Assembly (NCBI GenBank): GCA_036346405.1
Contig: CM070568.1
Coordinates: 34,444,820 to 34,508,819, forward strand
Direction: 5' to 3'
DNA: 64,000 nucleotides
Source of the DNA: Phyllostachys edulis
Taxonomy: Eukaryota > Streptophyta > Magnoliopsida > Poales > Poaceae
Part shown: in pieces, positions 11,631 through 24,197 of the stretch
How positions within the stretch are numbered: the stretch's first letter is position 1
Layout: the number at the start of each line of letters is the position of its first letter
Program-made: the position numbers and the translations under genes
The notes under the pieces: model-generated
The model's input: only the letters and a program-made list of their open reading frames with translations
Told to the model about the DNA's origin: nothing
The model's database searches: none

Positions 11631-12839
11631 CTTTGGAAAGGTCTTCCTTACTTCTCATTTTGACAATAATTGGTTATTTAATGGAATTAGGGATAACTAT
11701 AAAGCTTAAAACAAGGATTTAAATTACTTGAATTTAATTAAGCATGCAATAATAATTTAAAGTAGAATTTAAATAATTTAAAAATACTGGGATTCAAATA
11801 TGATCAAAGAATGTAACTTGCCTTGCTTATTTAGTTGTTATTATTAAACGGCGTCGAAATGCGGAGAAGCGTCGAAATCCGGTTCTCCGAAGTCGTCGGA
11901 ATCTACATGCGAAAATAGGCCAAATTCAAATAAAAAAACCAAATACAAATCAAATGAACTCCAAAATAAATAATTTTAGTGTACATAGGTAGATCTTGAT
12001 TTTAGATGAATTTAGAAATTTGAATCGCTCGAATCGGAGTTCGAACGTAGAAGTTATGGCCTTCAGAAGATACAAAAACATGAAATCATAAAAGAAAAGG
12101 ATTTTCGGAATTTTCGGATTTATTTTTCTAAAGAAAAACCGAGAAAAGCCACGTGGGCTTGCGGACGAGGCTGCCACATCAGCGAAGGGCTGAGGTGGCC
12201 GCTGACTAGGCACCACGGTGGCGGTGCCACGTCAGCCCAAGGCGGCGGCGCTCACGACCCGATGGTCGCCGGCGACTGGCTGGGAGTTGACCGGCTGAAG
12301 GATCTAGACCTGCCATTATGTGTTAATGGAGTTTTGGTGATTAATGATAAATCTAATTGTGAAACTAACACTTTTATTGATATACATATTGTGTAGTCTT
12401 ATTTGGATATAAAGGTGAAAACCATGTAGGCATACAAGTGATTAATGACAAATCCAATTCATTGGATAAACAAAAAGAAAAATCCAAATAGGTATGCATT
12501 CATAATAATAAATCTATTTGTGAGACTAACTCTTCTATTTGCCTTATCTCATGATTAGTCTCGTTTGGATCTAAAGAACAAAAGAGGTATGCATTCGACT
12601 TCATAGTTCTTATATATTGTTGCGTTCCTCGGATCCAAAATATAGGTTGAACTCCACCAAAAGGTTAACCTAAATATGTGCATATGTTTTTATTACACAT
12701 TTGTGTATGCACACATGTAGGGGGAATTCATTCTATATTTTGTGGTTTCATTAGTATTGATCCATATTCCTTTGTCCACATATATTAAGGATCCTTACTT
12801 TGAAACATATCTTTGAATATATTTAACTTATGTAGTTAA

Positions 12840-13096
12840 TATATTCATATGAGTATATGAAACTTGTGTAGTTCATATATCCTTGAATATATTTAAATTG
12901 TGTAGTTAATACATTCATGTGAGTATATAAGATTTGTGTAGTCTATATATACTTATATGTGAGTATAACATAACTTGTATAGTTCATGTGTACTCACATA
13001 TCCTTGAATATATATAACTTGTGTAGTTAATATACTCATGTGTGTATATGAGACTTACAGACTCATATATCCTTTGAGTATATATAACTTGTGTAG

Positions 13097-13159
<63 letters not shown>

Positions 13160-13200
13160 TAAGAGTATATAAGACTTGTATAGTTGATATATACTCATTA
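12840..13200. repeat. Degenerate tandem repeat of about 60-70 bp with TA microsatellite
   Basis: Repeats of 'aacttgtgtagtt', 'catatatcc(t)ttgaatat' and 'atactcatgtgagtatat' recur with a period of about 60-70 bp. A pure TA run occupies about 13098-13157. An ORF across it (poly-Tyr-Ile) is a repeat artefact. Confidence 0.75.
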
Positions 13201-13379
13201 TCTATCTTCATTCAATTATTTGTAATTGAAATGATTATCATCAATTACCAAAGAGGGAAAGATTGTGGTATCTTGTCCCACCATTATGAGATAATGGTAT
13301 GTTGTGGTAATTAATGATAATCATATTGTGGAACTAACATTTTTCATGAGTTGGATGAATAGGTTAGGTTCCATGAGGA

Positions 13380-13800
13380 TGAAGACTTGGGATAACATCA
13401 TGTGTGGATTGTCATCAAGTCAAGAATGCATCATGTGTTGATGCATATCAAGAAAAAGAAATCATCGTGTGTCGATGATGTTCAAGAAGAGGAGATAATC
13501 ATGAGTTGATCATCAAGTCAAGAGAAGATCATCATGTGTTGATGATATTGAAGATCAAGAGCTTGAAGCAAAGGATGCATCATGTGTTGATGCATGTCAA
13601 GTTCAAGGAGAAGAAATGACTATGTGTTGATCATCAAGTGAAGCCCCATCACATATCAAGACTCGGGATGGTGGATGTCATCATGTGTTGATGAGCATCA
13701 AGTCAAGATCCCGAAGTGAAGATCCATCATGTGTTGATGGAGGTCAAGTGAAGAGCTCATCATGTATTGATAAGCATTCAAGTCAAGGACCCGGACTTGA
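13380..13800. repeat. Cluster of CATCATGTGTTGATG inverted-repeat words
   Basis: About ten copies of 'catcatgtgttgatg' and near variants (gatcatcaagtcaag spacers) recur every 40-60 bp. Each is itself an imperfect palindrome (CATCA...TGATG). They lie inside the 3.4 kb solo LTR upstream of its TATA box. Confidence 0.7.
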
Positions 13801-14029
13801 AGTGAAGATGTGTGTCATCAAGCTTCAAGTCGTTGCTCAAGGCAAATGTATGACTAGCTAGGGCTAAGGATGTGTTCCTAGTCTTTTACCGGTCTCGGTG
13901 TTTGGTTGGGAGACCGGATTGCTAGTATAGGTTTGTCGTACTATTAAGAGGGGTCTTGACTAGTAGCTTGAGTTACTCATGTGTTGATAGCTCATTGTGT
14001 TTGCTCTAGCTCATCTTAACATGTTGCCA

Positions 14030-14375
14030 ATATTTGCGAATGTGTTTTGCAAATAGTTGTGGCTCGTGGATAATCTTTGCAGCATGTGACTTGAGTTTGC
14101 AAATGTGTTTTGCAAATGGTTTAAGTCCATGGACCTTATTCCTTGTGGTGTGATTCTAAAAGTTGGCAAATGTGTTTTGCAACTTGTTGAGAATCTCACT
14201 TGAATCCTTGTTTGCATCGTGCGTCAATTTGGCAAATGTGTTTTGCAAATTGAGTTGAAGCGGAGTGCAATTTGTGGTGTGATTCTAAAAGTTGGCAAAT
14301 GTGTTTTGCAACTTGTTGAAAATCTCACGTGAACCCTTGTTTGCATTTCATATCTTTTGCAAATGTGTTTTGCAA
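14030..14375. repeat. Six-fold periodic GCAAATGTGTTTTGCAA motif
   Basis: The motif starts near 14034, 14099, 14165, 14232, 14297 and 14359, a spacing of 62-67 bp. It is an imperfect palindrome (TTGCAAA/TTTGCAA halves). The spacers between copies 3-4 and 5-6 also repeat ('gattctaaaagttg', 'aatctcac(t/g)tgaa'). It lies upstream of the LTR TATA box at 14835. Confidence 0.8.
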
Positions 14376-14834
14376 GTTTGAATTGAAAAAGAAATGCAAA
14401 ATCCTTAGTTGATCTCTGGTGCGGTCTGACCGGCGTTGCGGCCTGTGATCGACCGGCCTCTGACCAAAGGTGCGGTCAAGTTTTTCCAAAGAGTATGTTT
14501 CTTCCGGAAATCCCTTTTTCTCTGAAGAGCGGTCTGACCGGCGTATTTGGTGCGGTCTGACCGGACCCCCGGGTCAGGGACCCGGTCAGCTTTTTCCAGA
14601 AGGTGACTTTTATGGAATTCGGTTGTGCAATCTGACCGGAGTGTAACGTGCAGTCTGACCGGGCCCAGCGGTTTGACCGACCATGTGTTGGCGGTTAGAC
14701 CAGAGGTACTCCAACAGCTATTTTTCTAACCATTGGAGGGGTGCGGTCTGACCGGCCACATGCCTGCAGTCAGACTGGCCTCGGATGATTTTTTTTGGAA
14801 TCTTGCTCCCAACGACTAGTTTCTGTGTGTGGGC

Positions 14835-14842
14835 TATAAATA
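14835..14842 (+). promoter_or_regulatory. TATA box of the 3.4 kb LTR
   Basis: TATAAATA lies in 'gggctataaatacccacc', nearly identical to the context at 51816-51823 in the related Copia LTR. Confidence 0.5.
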
Positions 14843-16904
14843 CCCACCTTGGCCGTGTGAGGAGAGGTTGCTAGTGCCCCTAGACAGTTCATTGAGCAAA
14901 GAGCAAGCCCTCTACTCTCATATGTGTATGTGTTGCACTTAGTGAGCTTTGAGAGGCAAATCCTATTGCATGTGTTGCATTAGGTAGTGGATTGTGTATC
15001 CACTTGAGCTTAGACACTTGATTGATTCAAGTGAGAGTTGGAGACTTATTACTCTTGGTGTTTGCCGACACCTAGACGGGGTGGAGGCGTCGTGGTCCAG
15101 TGATCTTCTCAAAGGAGCTTGTGAGAAGGCCCGGTGTTTGTGAGTGGTGTGGTGCTCGCCATCTATGGAGTGAAAGAAAGAGCAACCGTAGTGGAGCGAG
15201 GTGTTGGCTCAGTTTGGAGCCGGTCCAATTGGTTTGGACTTACCTCGAAGGTGGGTGCTCAATTCGTGGAGCCGGTCCAATTGGTTTGGGTTTGCCTCAA
15301 CGTGGACTAGGGGAGACCGGCAAGTCTCTGAACACCACGGTAAAACAACGCCGTGTCTATTGTGGTTTGATCTCTTGTGCTTCACTATTGCATTTGCATT
15401 CATTGTGTATGAATGATTGCTTTACATTGTGCAATTCATATACCTTGTATTAAATTGCTTATTCATTTTGTATGATTGCAATAGTTCATTGTGCTATTCA
15501 CCATTGCTAGAATTGAATTGCTCAAGTCTATGCTAAATTGATTATCCTTTTTATTAGACTTGTTGATTGGTGCACATTAGTCGAACCTAGTTGATTTAGG
15601 CTAAACCGTATTGATATTAGCTTCCGCATTAGAAATCGGTTTTAGCCTTAGAAAATTTTAGAAACGACTATTCACCCCCCTCTAGTCGGCCTCCTCGATC
15701 TTACACCGACGGCGAGGGCACCTACGAGGAGAGGGCGTCGCGGCGAAGTTGGTGTGCAGGGTTTTGAAGACGTGGCGTCAAGGGGAGGCCGACGGCAAAG
15801 ACGAAGAGCGGCGGCGGCGGCGGCCTGAGGTAGAGGTGGGGTTCCGGCAGGTTTTCGGGGATGGGAAGGCGCGCACGGGAGAGGCGGCATCCTTGCGAAC
15901 CCGGACGTGGAGGCGGCGGCGCCGGAGGGGGCTCGACGGCGGTGGCGGATGCGGCGGAGTGAAGCTCGGCAGTGGTGGTTGAAGCTCAAAATACGGCGGC
16001 GAGAAGACGAGAGAGGGACAATGAGTGGAGGGAAGAGCAAGAGGAGGCCATGGCGCTCCTGGTGCTCACTTTAAATAGGCGCGGGGAGGACCGAGGAAAG
16101 GTATGGGTAGCGGAGGACTTTTGCGGCCATGGCGGAGCTTCGGCATGGGCGCACAACCAAGGCGGCGGGCATGGGAGGAGTGGGTGGCGGCGGCGAGTGC
16201 GGCGTCTTGAGGGTCGACGCCGCATTGAATCTGGCGTGATGGCGATTTGATGGGAGGCTGGGGACGGCGCAAAGCCGCGCCCGGCGTTGACGCCATGACA
16301 TGGGCGTCAACGGCTCGAAGAAGAAGATGAGTCTGCGGCGAGTGGTGACAGTGATGCCTACTGTCGTGAGCGTCTGAAGGGAGGCGCGATCATGGTCATA
16401 CAGACGAAGCGAATAACGCTACTTGGCCATCTTGGGGATGAATAGGGAAAATGGGCCGAAGGAATTCAACCCAAACAGTAGAAGGGGATTAAAACTAATT
16501 TTTGATTTAAAGATAATCCGAAAAAGCAAAAAGGTTTTTAGAAAATAGCTAAAGCCGTCCAAAAATTCAAGGAAAATGCACATAAATCTCTTGAATTATT
16601 TGGGACTTAATAAAAAATATTTTCAGCTTAACGTTTGCTTTTAATTTTGCAATTAAATTATTTTTGGCTTTCAGGAAAAAGGAAAACCCTTTTTAAAATC
16701 CAGAAAATTCAAGAAATTAACTAAGATTTTATTTTTAAATTTAAATCCAAATAAAACCCACTAAACTCAATAGATTTTATTTTTGACTTTTTAAAACTTC
16801 AGAAATTCAAATAAAGCAATCAAACTCTTTCAAATTTCCAAAAATCCAATAAAATAATAACTTTATTAATTTTTATTTTGGTAACATAACTTTAGAATGT
16901 TACA

Positions 16905-17247
16905 CTGGGACTACGTGAGGTGTCGTCTTCGCTGGAGACGGCGGTTGCACGTGAGAACATGCCATAGACTAAGATGGAGGTGGCGGCACACAAATCTTGG
17001 AGCACATCCAATCGAATGAATTGAATTCCCAACAATAATTTGGTATTCCGCTGTGATTTGGGTCCATCTCACTCATCAAGCATCACTTGAGTGTAAATGG
17101 TTTGGTTTGTAGACGTGTTGGCGCCAAAATTAGGAGACATGACTGAATATATTTTGCTTTTTGTCACATTTACTCTATGTCATTATTAAGAGTTGGCAAA
17201 AGTAAGCAAAAGGCCCAAAACCCTACGACAAATATCAATAAAGCTTT
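16905..17247. other. Spacer between LTR insertions
   Basis: Mixed-composition sequence without a supported gene. It ends in the GCTTT (17243-17247) target duplication of the next solo LTR. Confidence 0.5.
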
Positions 17248-19165
17248 TGTGGATATCATGGGGATATGCTCACGATCTTAATGTGATGGTACAATTGGCA
17301 ATAGCTCTTTGGGTTTGTCGAAACGATCGTTTCGGTTTTGTTGAAATCTGTTTTTGACAAGTGTTAGGATAATCGGTAATACTGCGTGTATATCGCAGAT
17401 TACTACTGCGATCTTGATAATACCGGCTTGTGTTTGACAGTAGAGTACCATTGTCGGTATTATTACGCAAGCAAAGCGGTATGTTTTTCGAACAAGTGTT
17501 TTTGGAAGTTTTGGTTTTCCTTGAGGAAGCGATGCGATCAAGATTATGGAATCTTGATACTCTGCTGATCTTGATAATACCGCCATAACATAAGCGGTAG
17601 TACCGATTTGGTTCGAGTTTCGTTTAACTTGGAGAATTGTTTTTGGGTTATGTCATTTCCATGTTTGTTAATGCATATATGTTGCATATTGCATGTTTTG
17701 AGCTAACGTGGGTCAAGTTGTGAAGAACTTGTTCCGGAGGCGATTTCTTGGTCTATTCTTTGTGCGGTGGCTTGCGGTCAATGACGGTCAACGGCGAGGA
17801 GGATCGGGACTAAGCTAGGAGAGCCGAGGTCGAGAACGATCATGGATGCGGGTGAGTCGAGTGACTCAAGCATGGCCTGAAATGGGCGAGTGGATCGAGC
17901 CGCGATTCGATCTGTTGGTTGGATCAAGCGGCGGGGGTCGGTGCAAGTGCCTTGGAGGTTCGATGGGATTGGACGGAAGAGACTTGCCGACATGATGAGA
18001 GCCGTTGATCAACCTACACGTGTGAGCGAAGCGATTGCTTGACGAGATTGGACTCGGTCCATGGAGAAGGATCGAGAAGGGTATTTTGGTAATTTCACCA
18101 AATACCACCTTGGTGACCTAATGCCAACCAGCGCGCAAGATAGTGCGTCAAGAAGTGGTTTAGGTCAAGAAAAGTGAAGACGGCGCTTTAAAATACGTGC
18201 GTGTGTGTCCTGTTTGTTATTGGGCCTAACGGGAGCCCATTAGGGTTAAGTCTTCTAGAAGCTCTAGGCCTCATATAAATAGAGAGGGTGCTGTTCACAG
18301 ACCCAAGCACTCATTTGCAAACCGTAGTTTGGTTTTTAGGGTTTAGGGAAGAAAAGAGAGGCATAGGCTCTAGAGAGATGGATTGATGTGTATGCTCTTG
18401 GATGGAGCTCTTGTCCTCCTTGAGGAGTGGTCAGTAACCGGCAACATCATGAATCAATCTATAGATGTTCTTCCAAAGATGAGCTCCCTCTTGTGTTCTT
18501 CCTTCTCTTTTGATGATTTTGGGTGCTTCCTTGATCCATTGGTTTTGGTTGTTCTTGTGCACTCTTACTCCTTGCTTTGTGACATGTGGGAATGTATCTA
18601 AGGTCACCTAGATCATCAATCTCCCACGAGCAAGAGTTGGATCAAGTTTTTCGTTTTGCTCGGTTCTCTGCCCTTCTTAGGTAAAACTGAAAAAGATCGA
18701 AACTTTGACGTAGATCTGGACGATCGCCACTTGGAATAGGTTCCTAATACCCATAGGAAGGTGTGTTCCAAATTTGGTGGAGTTTTGCCTTACGGTTTAA
18801 AAGTTCGTCGATTTTCGATTTTGTTTTCAGTTGTTTACGCTTCATCGTCGGGACAATCGGTAGTACCGCACTTTTGCTCGAGGTAGTACCAAGACATTTA
18901 CTGCGGTAGTACCGCTGATCTTGATACCGCACTTACAACATGGTAGTACCTTTGTCCCTGATTTTTGAGATTTCTTGAGGAGTTCTTCGCTATGCTTTGA
19001 GGGTTTAGGAGTGGATTCATTCAAGTCTTTCAATGTGCTAAGCATTCATCTTCATAGCTCTCATAGCTATTGGAGTGATTTGCGATTCTTGAGTTGAATC
19101 CATTATCTTTGCAAAAAGATTTGGTGCTCCTATTCACCCCCTCTAGTCGCCTTTCCGGTCCTACA
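17248..19165 (+). mobile_element. Solo LTR, family A/B copy 2, with perfect 5 bp target duplication
   Basis: The 1918 bp unit starts TGTGGATATC and ends CCTACA. It is flanked by GCTTT at 17243-17247 and 19166-19170. It follows the same course as the solo LTR at 1172-3176 ('aacgtgggtcaagtt', 'aagaacttgttcc', 'cttcatagctctcatagctattg', 'tcctattcac'). A TATAAATA box is at 18274-18281. Where copy 1 carries CGGTCAGACCG words, this copy carries CGGTAGTACCG words (for example about 17595-17610, 18857-18870, 18904-18916). No internal region is present. Confidence 0.85.
18274..18281 (+). promoter_or_regulatory. TATA box of the solo LTR
   Basis: TATAAATA in the sequence 'catataaatagag', at a place corresponding to the TATA box of the sister LTR at 2332. 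Confidence 0.45.
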
Positions 19166-19292
19166 GCTTTCATCTTTCCACCCATTTCGTTGGATTCGGC
19201 TTAAATACTGCACCCTTGCTAAGAGAACACTGGTCTCGGTGTAAGCTACTGGATCACCTTTCGACGCCAACAAAATGGCAGAAATTCACCAT

Positions 19293-19557
19293 TGTTAGAA
19301 AAATAGGGACAAAGGAGACACGAATTTTTACATGGAAAACCCTTGCGGGAAAAAACCACGGGCGCCAACCGGCGATGATCACTATACGAGGAGCGATTAC
19401 AAACGCAGGGGATTACAATGAGGCGTCCTCTCCCGTGCGGCTTACAAGAGGTATATAAAGGGGTAAAAGGACTTAGAGTCCAAGTAGGAAACTAATCCGC
19501 TAATATGGTAACTAATCCGGATCCTTCCATATTAGAAATTCGGATCAGAATACAACA
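19293..19557 (-). repeat. 3' LTR of the Copia element (265 bp)
   Basis: Read on the minus strand it begins TGTTGTATTC and ends TTTCTAACA, so both ends carry the TG...CA signature. It is flanked on the plus-strand left by ACCAT. A 'tatata' stretch near 19450 is a possible LTR TATA element. Confidence 0.9.
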
Positions 19558-19665
19558 ATCTCCACCTTGAGACGAATTTCCTCTTGTAGCAAAATAAAGA
19601 ATCATCAATCATGGAATGATTCCCCAATAAGATAAAAATCACCGTGCGCCAACTAGTCACTAGGA

Positions 19666-22600
19666 CTAAACTGTAATACCAACTAAGCTTGAGCAAAGCT
19701 CAAACTTAGTAACAGGAATTGGCTTTGTCGTCATATCAACAGGATTATCATGAGTACTTATCTTGCACACCTTAACATCACCTTGAGCAATAACACCTCG
19801 AATAAAGTGATATCTCACATCAATGTGCTTTGTTCTCTCATAGAACATCTGATCCTTTGTAAGGCATATAGCACTTTGACTATCACAAAATATAGTAGTG
19901 CAAGAATTATCTCCACAAAGCTCAGTGTACAAACCTCTCAACCAAATAGCTTCTTTACAAGCTTCAGAAATAGCCATATATTCTACTTCAGTAGTTGATA
20001 AGGCAACAGTAACTTGCAAACTTGCCTTCCAACTAACAGCACAACCACCAATGGTGAAAACATAACCTATTAGAGACCTCCTTTTGTCCAAATCACCAGC
20101 ATAATCAGAGTCAACATAACCAACAAGCTCATCTCTAGAATTCCCAAAGTGCAAACAAGCATTAGAAGTGCCACGCAAATATCTGAAAATCCATTGAACT
20201 ACTTTCCAATGCTCTTTTCCAGGATTAGCCATGTATCTACTGACAACACTCAATGCATGAGATAAATCAGGACGAGAACAAACCATTGCATACATAAGAG
20301 AACCAAGCTGCCTTTGGAATATGGAACTCTAGACATGTACTCAATATCATAATTTGACTTCGGCACATAAGGTCAAGATAATCAAATCTGAAGCTAATGG
20401 AGTACTCACCGGTTTTGCATCATGCATATTAAAACGACGAAGAACCTTCTCAATATAACCTTTTGACTAAGGTATAACTTGCCGATTGCCTCTCTCTAAT
20501 AATCTCCATGCCAAGAATTTTCTTTCTTTGCACCTAAGTCCTTCATCTCAAATTCATTACTCAATTGTGCTTTCGGTTTTGCTAGCTCGACTTATCTTTT
20601 GCAAAGAATCAACATATCATCAACATAGAGAAGTAAATAAATGGCCGAACCATTAACAGTCTTTAAATAAACACAGCTATCATAATCAGACCGCTTAAAG
20701 TCATGAGAGAGCATAAAGGAGTCAAATCTCTTATACCATTGCCTAGGAGATTGCTTCAAACCATAAAGAGATTTCTTTAATCTACAAACAAGGTGTTCTT
20801 TTCCAGGAGTAACAAAACCCTCAGGTTGGTCCATGTAAATGTCTTCTTCCAACTCTCCATGTAAGAATGCAGTTTTAACATCTAATTGCTCAAGTTCATA
20901 ATCACGCATAGCAACAATACTAAGTAAAGTGCGAATAGAACTATGCTTCACAACTGGAGAAAAGACATCATTAAAATCAATACCTGGAATCTGACTATAA
21001 CCTTTAGCAACCAATCTTGCTTTATACCTTCTTTGGTTCAAGAGAAGAAATACCTTCCTTTCTTTTGAAAATCCACTTGCAATGAACAGCTTCTTCTCCT
21101 TTGGCAATTTCACTAATTCCCAAGTGCCATTCTTTTCAAGTGACTCCATTTCATCATGCATGGCGCTTATCCACTTATTACAATCGGTGGAGTTAATAGC
21201 CTCGAGTATGATGAAGGTTACAGATTACCTTCAATTTCTTACGCCACACTCAAAGCATAAGCAACAATATTAGCTTCTTCAATCAACCTCTTGGGTGGAT
21301 TAATCTCCTCCTAGGCCTATCAAGCGCAATAGACCGTTGTGGTAGCTGCTCAACAATAGGAGTATCATCAACAATAGGTGCATCATGAACAACAATATTT
21401 TCCTTATCTGATGTGTCATTTGAACCAACAAAATGGTCTACCTGAACACTTGAATTCTGCTCACTCTCAATAGGAACATTAGTGGGCAGTTTATCATGAA
21501 GCATAGCAGATTCATTAAAGACAACGTTTTTGCTAATCACAACCTTCCTTGTTTCAGGATTCCACAACTTATATCCTTTAACACCAGATTTATAACCAAG
21601 AAAGATGCACTTAATAGCTCTAGGCTCTAATTTTCCATTATCAACATGAGCATAAGCGATCTGACCAAAAACTCTCAATTCTGAATAATTTCTTTGGGGA
21701 ACCAGCCATACCTCAATTGGAGTCTTCTTTTCAATTGCAAGAGAGGGTGACCGATTAATAAGGTAACAAGCGATGGAAGCGGCTTCATTAAAACGTCTAT
21801 GCAAACTGCATTTGACAACATGCAACGGACCCTAGAAATGATGGTCTGTTCATACGCTCGGCTACACCGTTTTGTTGAGGAGTACCAGAGCGGTGTAGTG
21901 CCTAACAATGCCTTGACCTTGCAATATGATTCAAATTCATCGAGCAAATTCCATCCCATTATCGGTCTGAAGTTTCTTTACCTTCTTTTCGGTTTGCCTT
22001 TCAACCATAGTCTTCCACTCTTTAAATCTTTGAAAATGCTTCGATTTATGCTTCAAGAAATAAGGCCACACTCTTCTAGAGTAATCATCAATAATGGTTA
22101 ACATATAACGAGCACCTCCTAGAGATGTCTTCCGAGATGGCCCCATAAATCGTAATGCACATAATCCAAAATACCTTGATGGTATGAACTGAGGTATTGA
22201 ACCTCACCCTCTTGTGTTTGCCAAACACACAATGCTCTAAAATTTTAGCTTACCGATGCTATGTCCATCAAGGAGTCCTCTCTTGCTCAATTCTGCCAAA
22301 CCAATTTCACTCATATGCCCAAGGCGCATATGCCAAAGATTAGTAGCATCGGAATCAGGTAATGAACTTGAAATTACAGCAATATTACCTAATATTGTAG
22401 TACCTCGCAGATGGTACAGATTAGCGATTAATCTCACTTTCATCACAACAAGAGAGCCTTTTGATACCTTCAAAACTCCACCTTCACCAGAATACTTGTA
22501 CCCTTTACCATCAAGAGTACTCAAAGAGATGAGGTTTCTTTTCAAATCTGGAATGTGCCTCACATCTGTCAAGGTTTTGATAATGCCATCAAACATCTTG

Positions 22601-23633
22601 ATCTGAATTGAACCAATTCCTGCAACCTTACAAGATGAGTTATCACCCATCAAGACAGTACCACCTTCAACAGGTTCATAGGTGGCAAACCAGTCCCTAT
22701 TAGGACACATATGAAAGGTACAGGCAGAATCAAGAATCCATTCATCATTGATCTTAGCACATCCAGCAAAAGCAACAAGAACTCCTCCATCAGAATTATC
22801 ATCGCCAGACAGGAGGCATTACCTTCATCATCGGCTTACCTTTTGGCTTATAATTGCGGTTCTCTTTTCTTTATTTTGCGACTTCCAAATTCAGAGATGT
22901 CGTGCCCACTTTTCTTGCAATATTTGCACGACTTGTACTTGCCTCTCGATTTCGATCGGTTCCTGTAGCCGTTCGAACTTTTGCCTTGAGATCCATTGTT
23001 TGAGCTCTTCTCCTTTTGCCTGCCACGAACAAACAAGCCTTCTCCTTTTGGACTTGAATTTTCAGAAGGTACTATATATTTCATCTTCTCCTTAGCATGC
23101 AAAGCTTCATAAACTTCATGAAGAGTGAGAGTATCTCTACTATATAATATGGTATCTCTGAAATTTGAAAAAGAACTAGGCAGTGAACACAAAAGAATAA
23201 GACCCAAATCCTCATCATCATATTTTACCTCCATCGACTCAAGGTCGGAAACGATCTCCTTAAACAACGAAAGATGATCAAGCATGGATCCTCCTTCTTG
23301 CAATTTGTGAGAGTACAATTTCTGCTTGAGATGCATCTTGCTGGTGAGATCCTTTGTCATGCAAAGTTGTTCCAGCTTCAGTCATAATGCAGCAGCTGTC
23401 CTCTCCTTCAAAACCTCCTGCAAAATATTATTTGATAGATGAAGGTGAATTTGAGATAAAGCCTTACGGTCTTTACGCTTCTCATCTGCAGTCCGTGTGA
23501 TAGGTTGTTTCTCAAACCCTTCCAACGCATCATCCAAATCCATCTGTGCCAACACAGCCCTCATCTTAACTTGCCACAGCGAGAATCTTGTATCTCGACT
23601 CAGGAGTGGAAGATCATACTTCAAAGTCGCCAT
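19666..23633 (-). pseudogene. Copia gag-pol polyprotein, interrupted
   Basis: Gag starts at ATG 23631-23633 (MATLKYDLPLLSRDTRF). An in-frame TGA at 23382-23384 breaks it. A zinc knuckle near 22885-22930 reads CKYCKKSGHDISEF, with the last Cys replaced by Phe. The protease has WILDSACTFHM (about 22720). The integrase has LWHMRLGHMS (about 22310), IIDDYSR and QTDNGMEF (about 21950-22110). Reverse transcriptase spans about 20592-21161, with DVKTAFLHGELEE and the active-site YVDDM. RNase H (19666-20295) has the typical YVDSDYAGD and STTEVEYMA blocks. Several frameshifts separate these pieces, so it is not autonomous as read. Confidence 0.9.
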
Positions 23634-24197
23634 GAGGAATAGAACCTGAAAATTGCTAGTACTGATATATATAAACCTAGCAAAAATCACAACCTTTTTT
23701 GGTACACAAACTGTGTATACGAATTAAAGATCTTCAACTCCTGGTGCACTGATGTGTAGCCGAAGCAAAAAGTTCTCCTAAACTTGGATCCAACACGTGA
23801 ATCCAGGAGGACAGTACGACCTTGACTGGTTCAACAAAAAAGCTTGCTTGAGGAAATAATAAAGAAACAAAAAAACTTCGGAACCTCTGTGCTGCTGGAG
23901 ATGCGATTGGTTTTGGTCTGCTTGGATGCACGCGCGCTGGTCTGGTGCGACGATAGACGAAAGGAGTTGCTGGCGCGAGGACCGAGGCCGGGCGAAGGAC
24001 GCGCGCTAGATGCTGCTGCTCCCGCGCGTTGATGCTTGCGGACGAAAACGAAAAACGCGTTGGTTCGGCTGACGGCGATGACTTCGGACGCTCGGATGCT
24101 CGCGCACGCGGACGACGGCCTCAGATTGATCTGCGTGAGACGACGGCGCACGGAACAGATCGGATCTGATTTTTTTTTTCTTCGTGTCTTTTTTTCT

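Larger units (their letters stand above)
12296..15705 (+). mobile_element. Copia-type solo LTR, 3.4 kb, inserted in the Gypsy-type LTR
   Basis: It starts TGAAGGATCTAGACC and ends TCTTACA. The start corresponds to the LTR at 51006 (TGAAAGCGTCTAGACC), as does a middle segment ('tagtagcttga', 'tctcggtgttt'). The end '(c)ttcaccccc(c)tctagtcgg' is typical of Copia LTRs with a Met-tRNA primer site. Flanks are CCGGC (12291-12295) and CCGAC (15706-15710), a 4/5 target duplication. Both outer flanks are GC-rich and look like one interrupted sequence. A TATAAATA box lies at 14835-14842. No internal domains are present. Confidence 0.75.
9397..16904 (-). mobile_element. Gypsy-type LTR (probably solo), split by a Copia-type solo LTR
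   Basis: The plus-strand end 'gaatgttaca' at 16895-16904 reads TGTAACATTC on the minus strand, the usual start of rice Gypsy LTRs. The left part (9420-10340) shares a landmark block with 32160-32340, 35900-36110 and 44900-45120 ('ctctgcagaggt...acaactttaccca...ctagagcacgtg...ggcctttac'), which are LTR copies of related elements. No pol domain is seen, so a solo LTR is likely. Removing the 3.4 kb insertion leaves about 4.1 kb, similar to the 3.8-4.0 kb Gypsy LTRs downstream. I could not find a matching target duplication, so the left boundary (9360-9420) is uncertain. Confidence 0.6.

Noticed and set aside
12984..13211. ORF encoding poly-Ile-Tyr
   Set aside because: Translation of a TA microsatellite, not a gene. 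The same applies to 30108-30423.
15672..16310. Pro/Arg/Ala-rich ORFs on both strands
   Set aside because: GC-rich part of a Gypsy-type LTR; composition-driven frames without a domain or introns that fit.
18383..18601. 72-codon ORF in the solo LTR
   Set aside because: It lies wholly within a non-coding LTR, and a matching region of the sister LTR (2486-2716) has a different reading.
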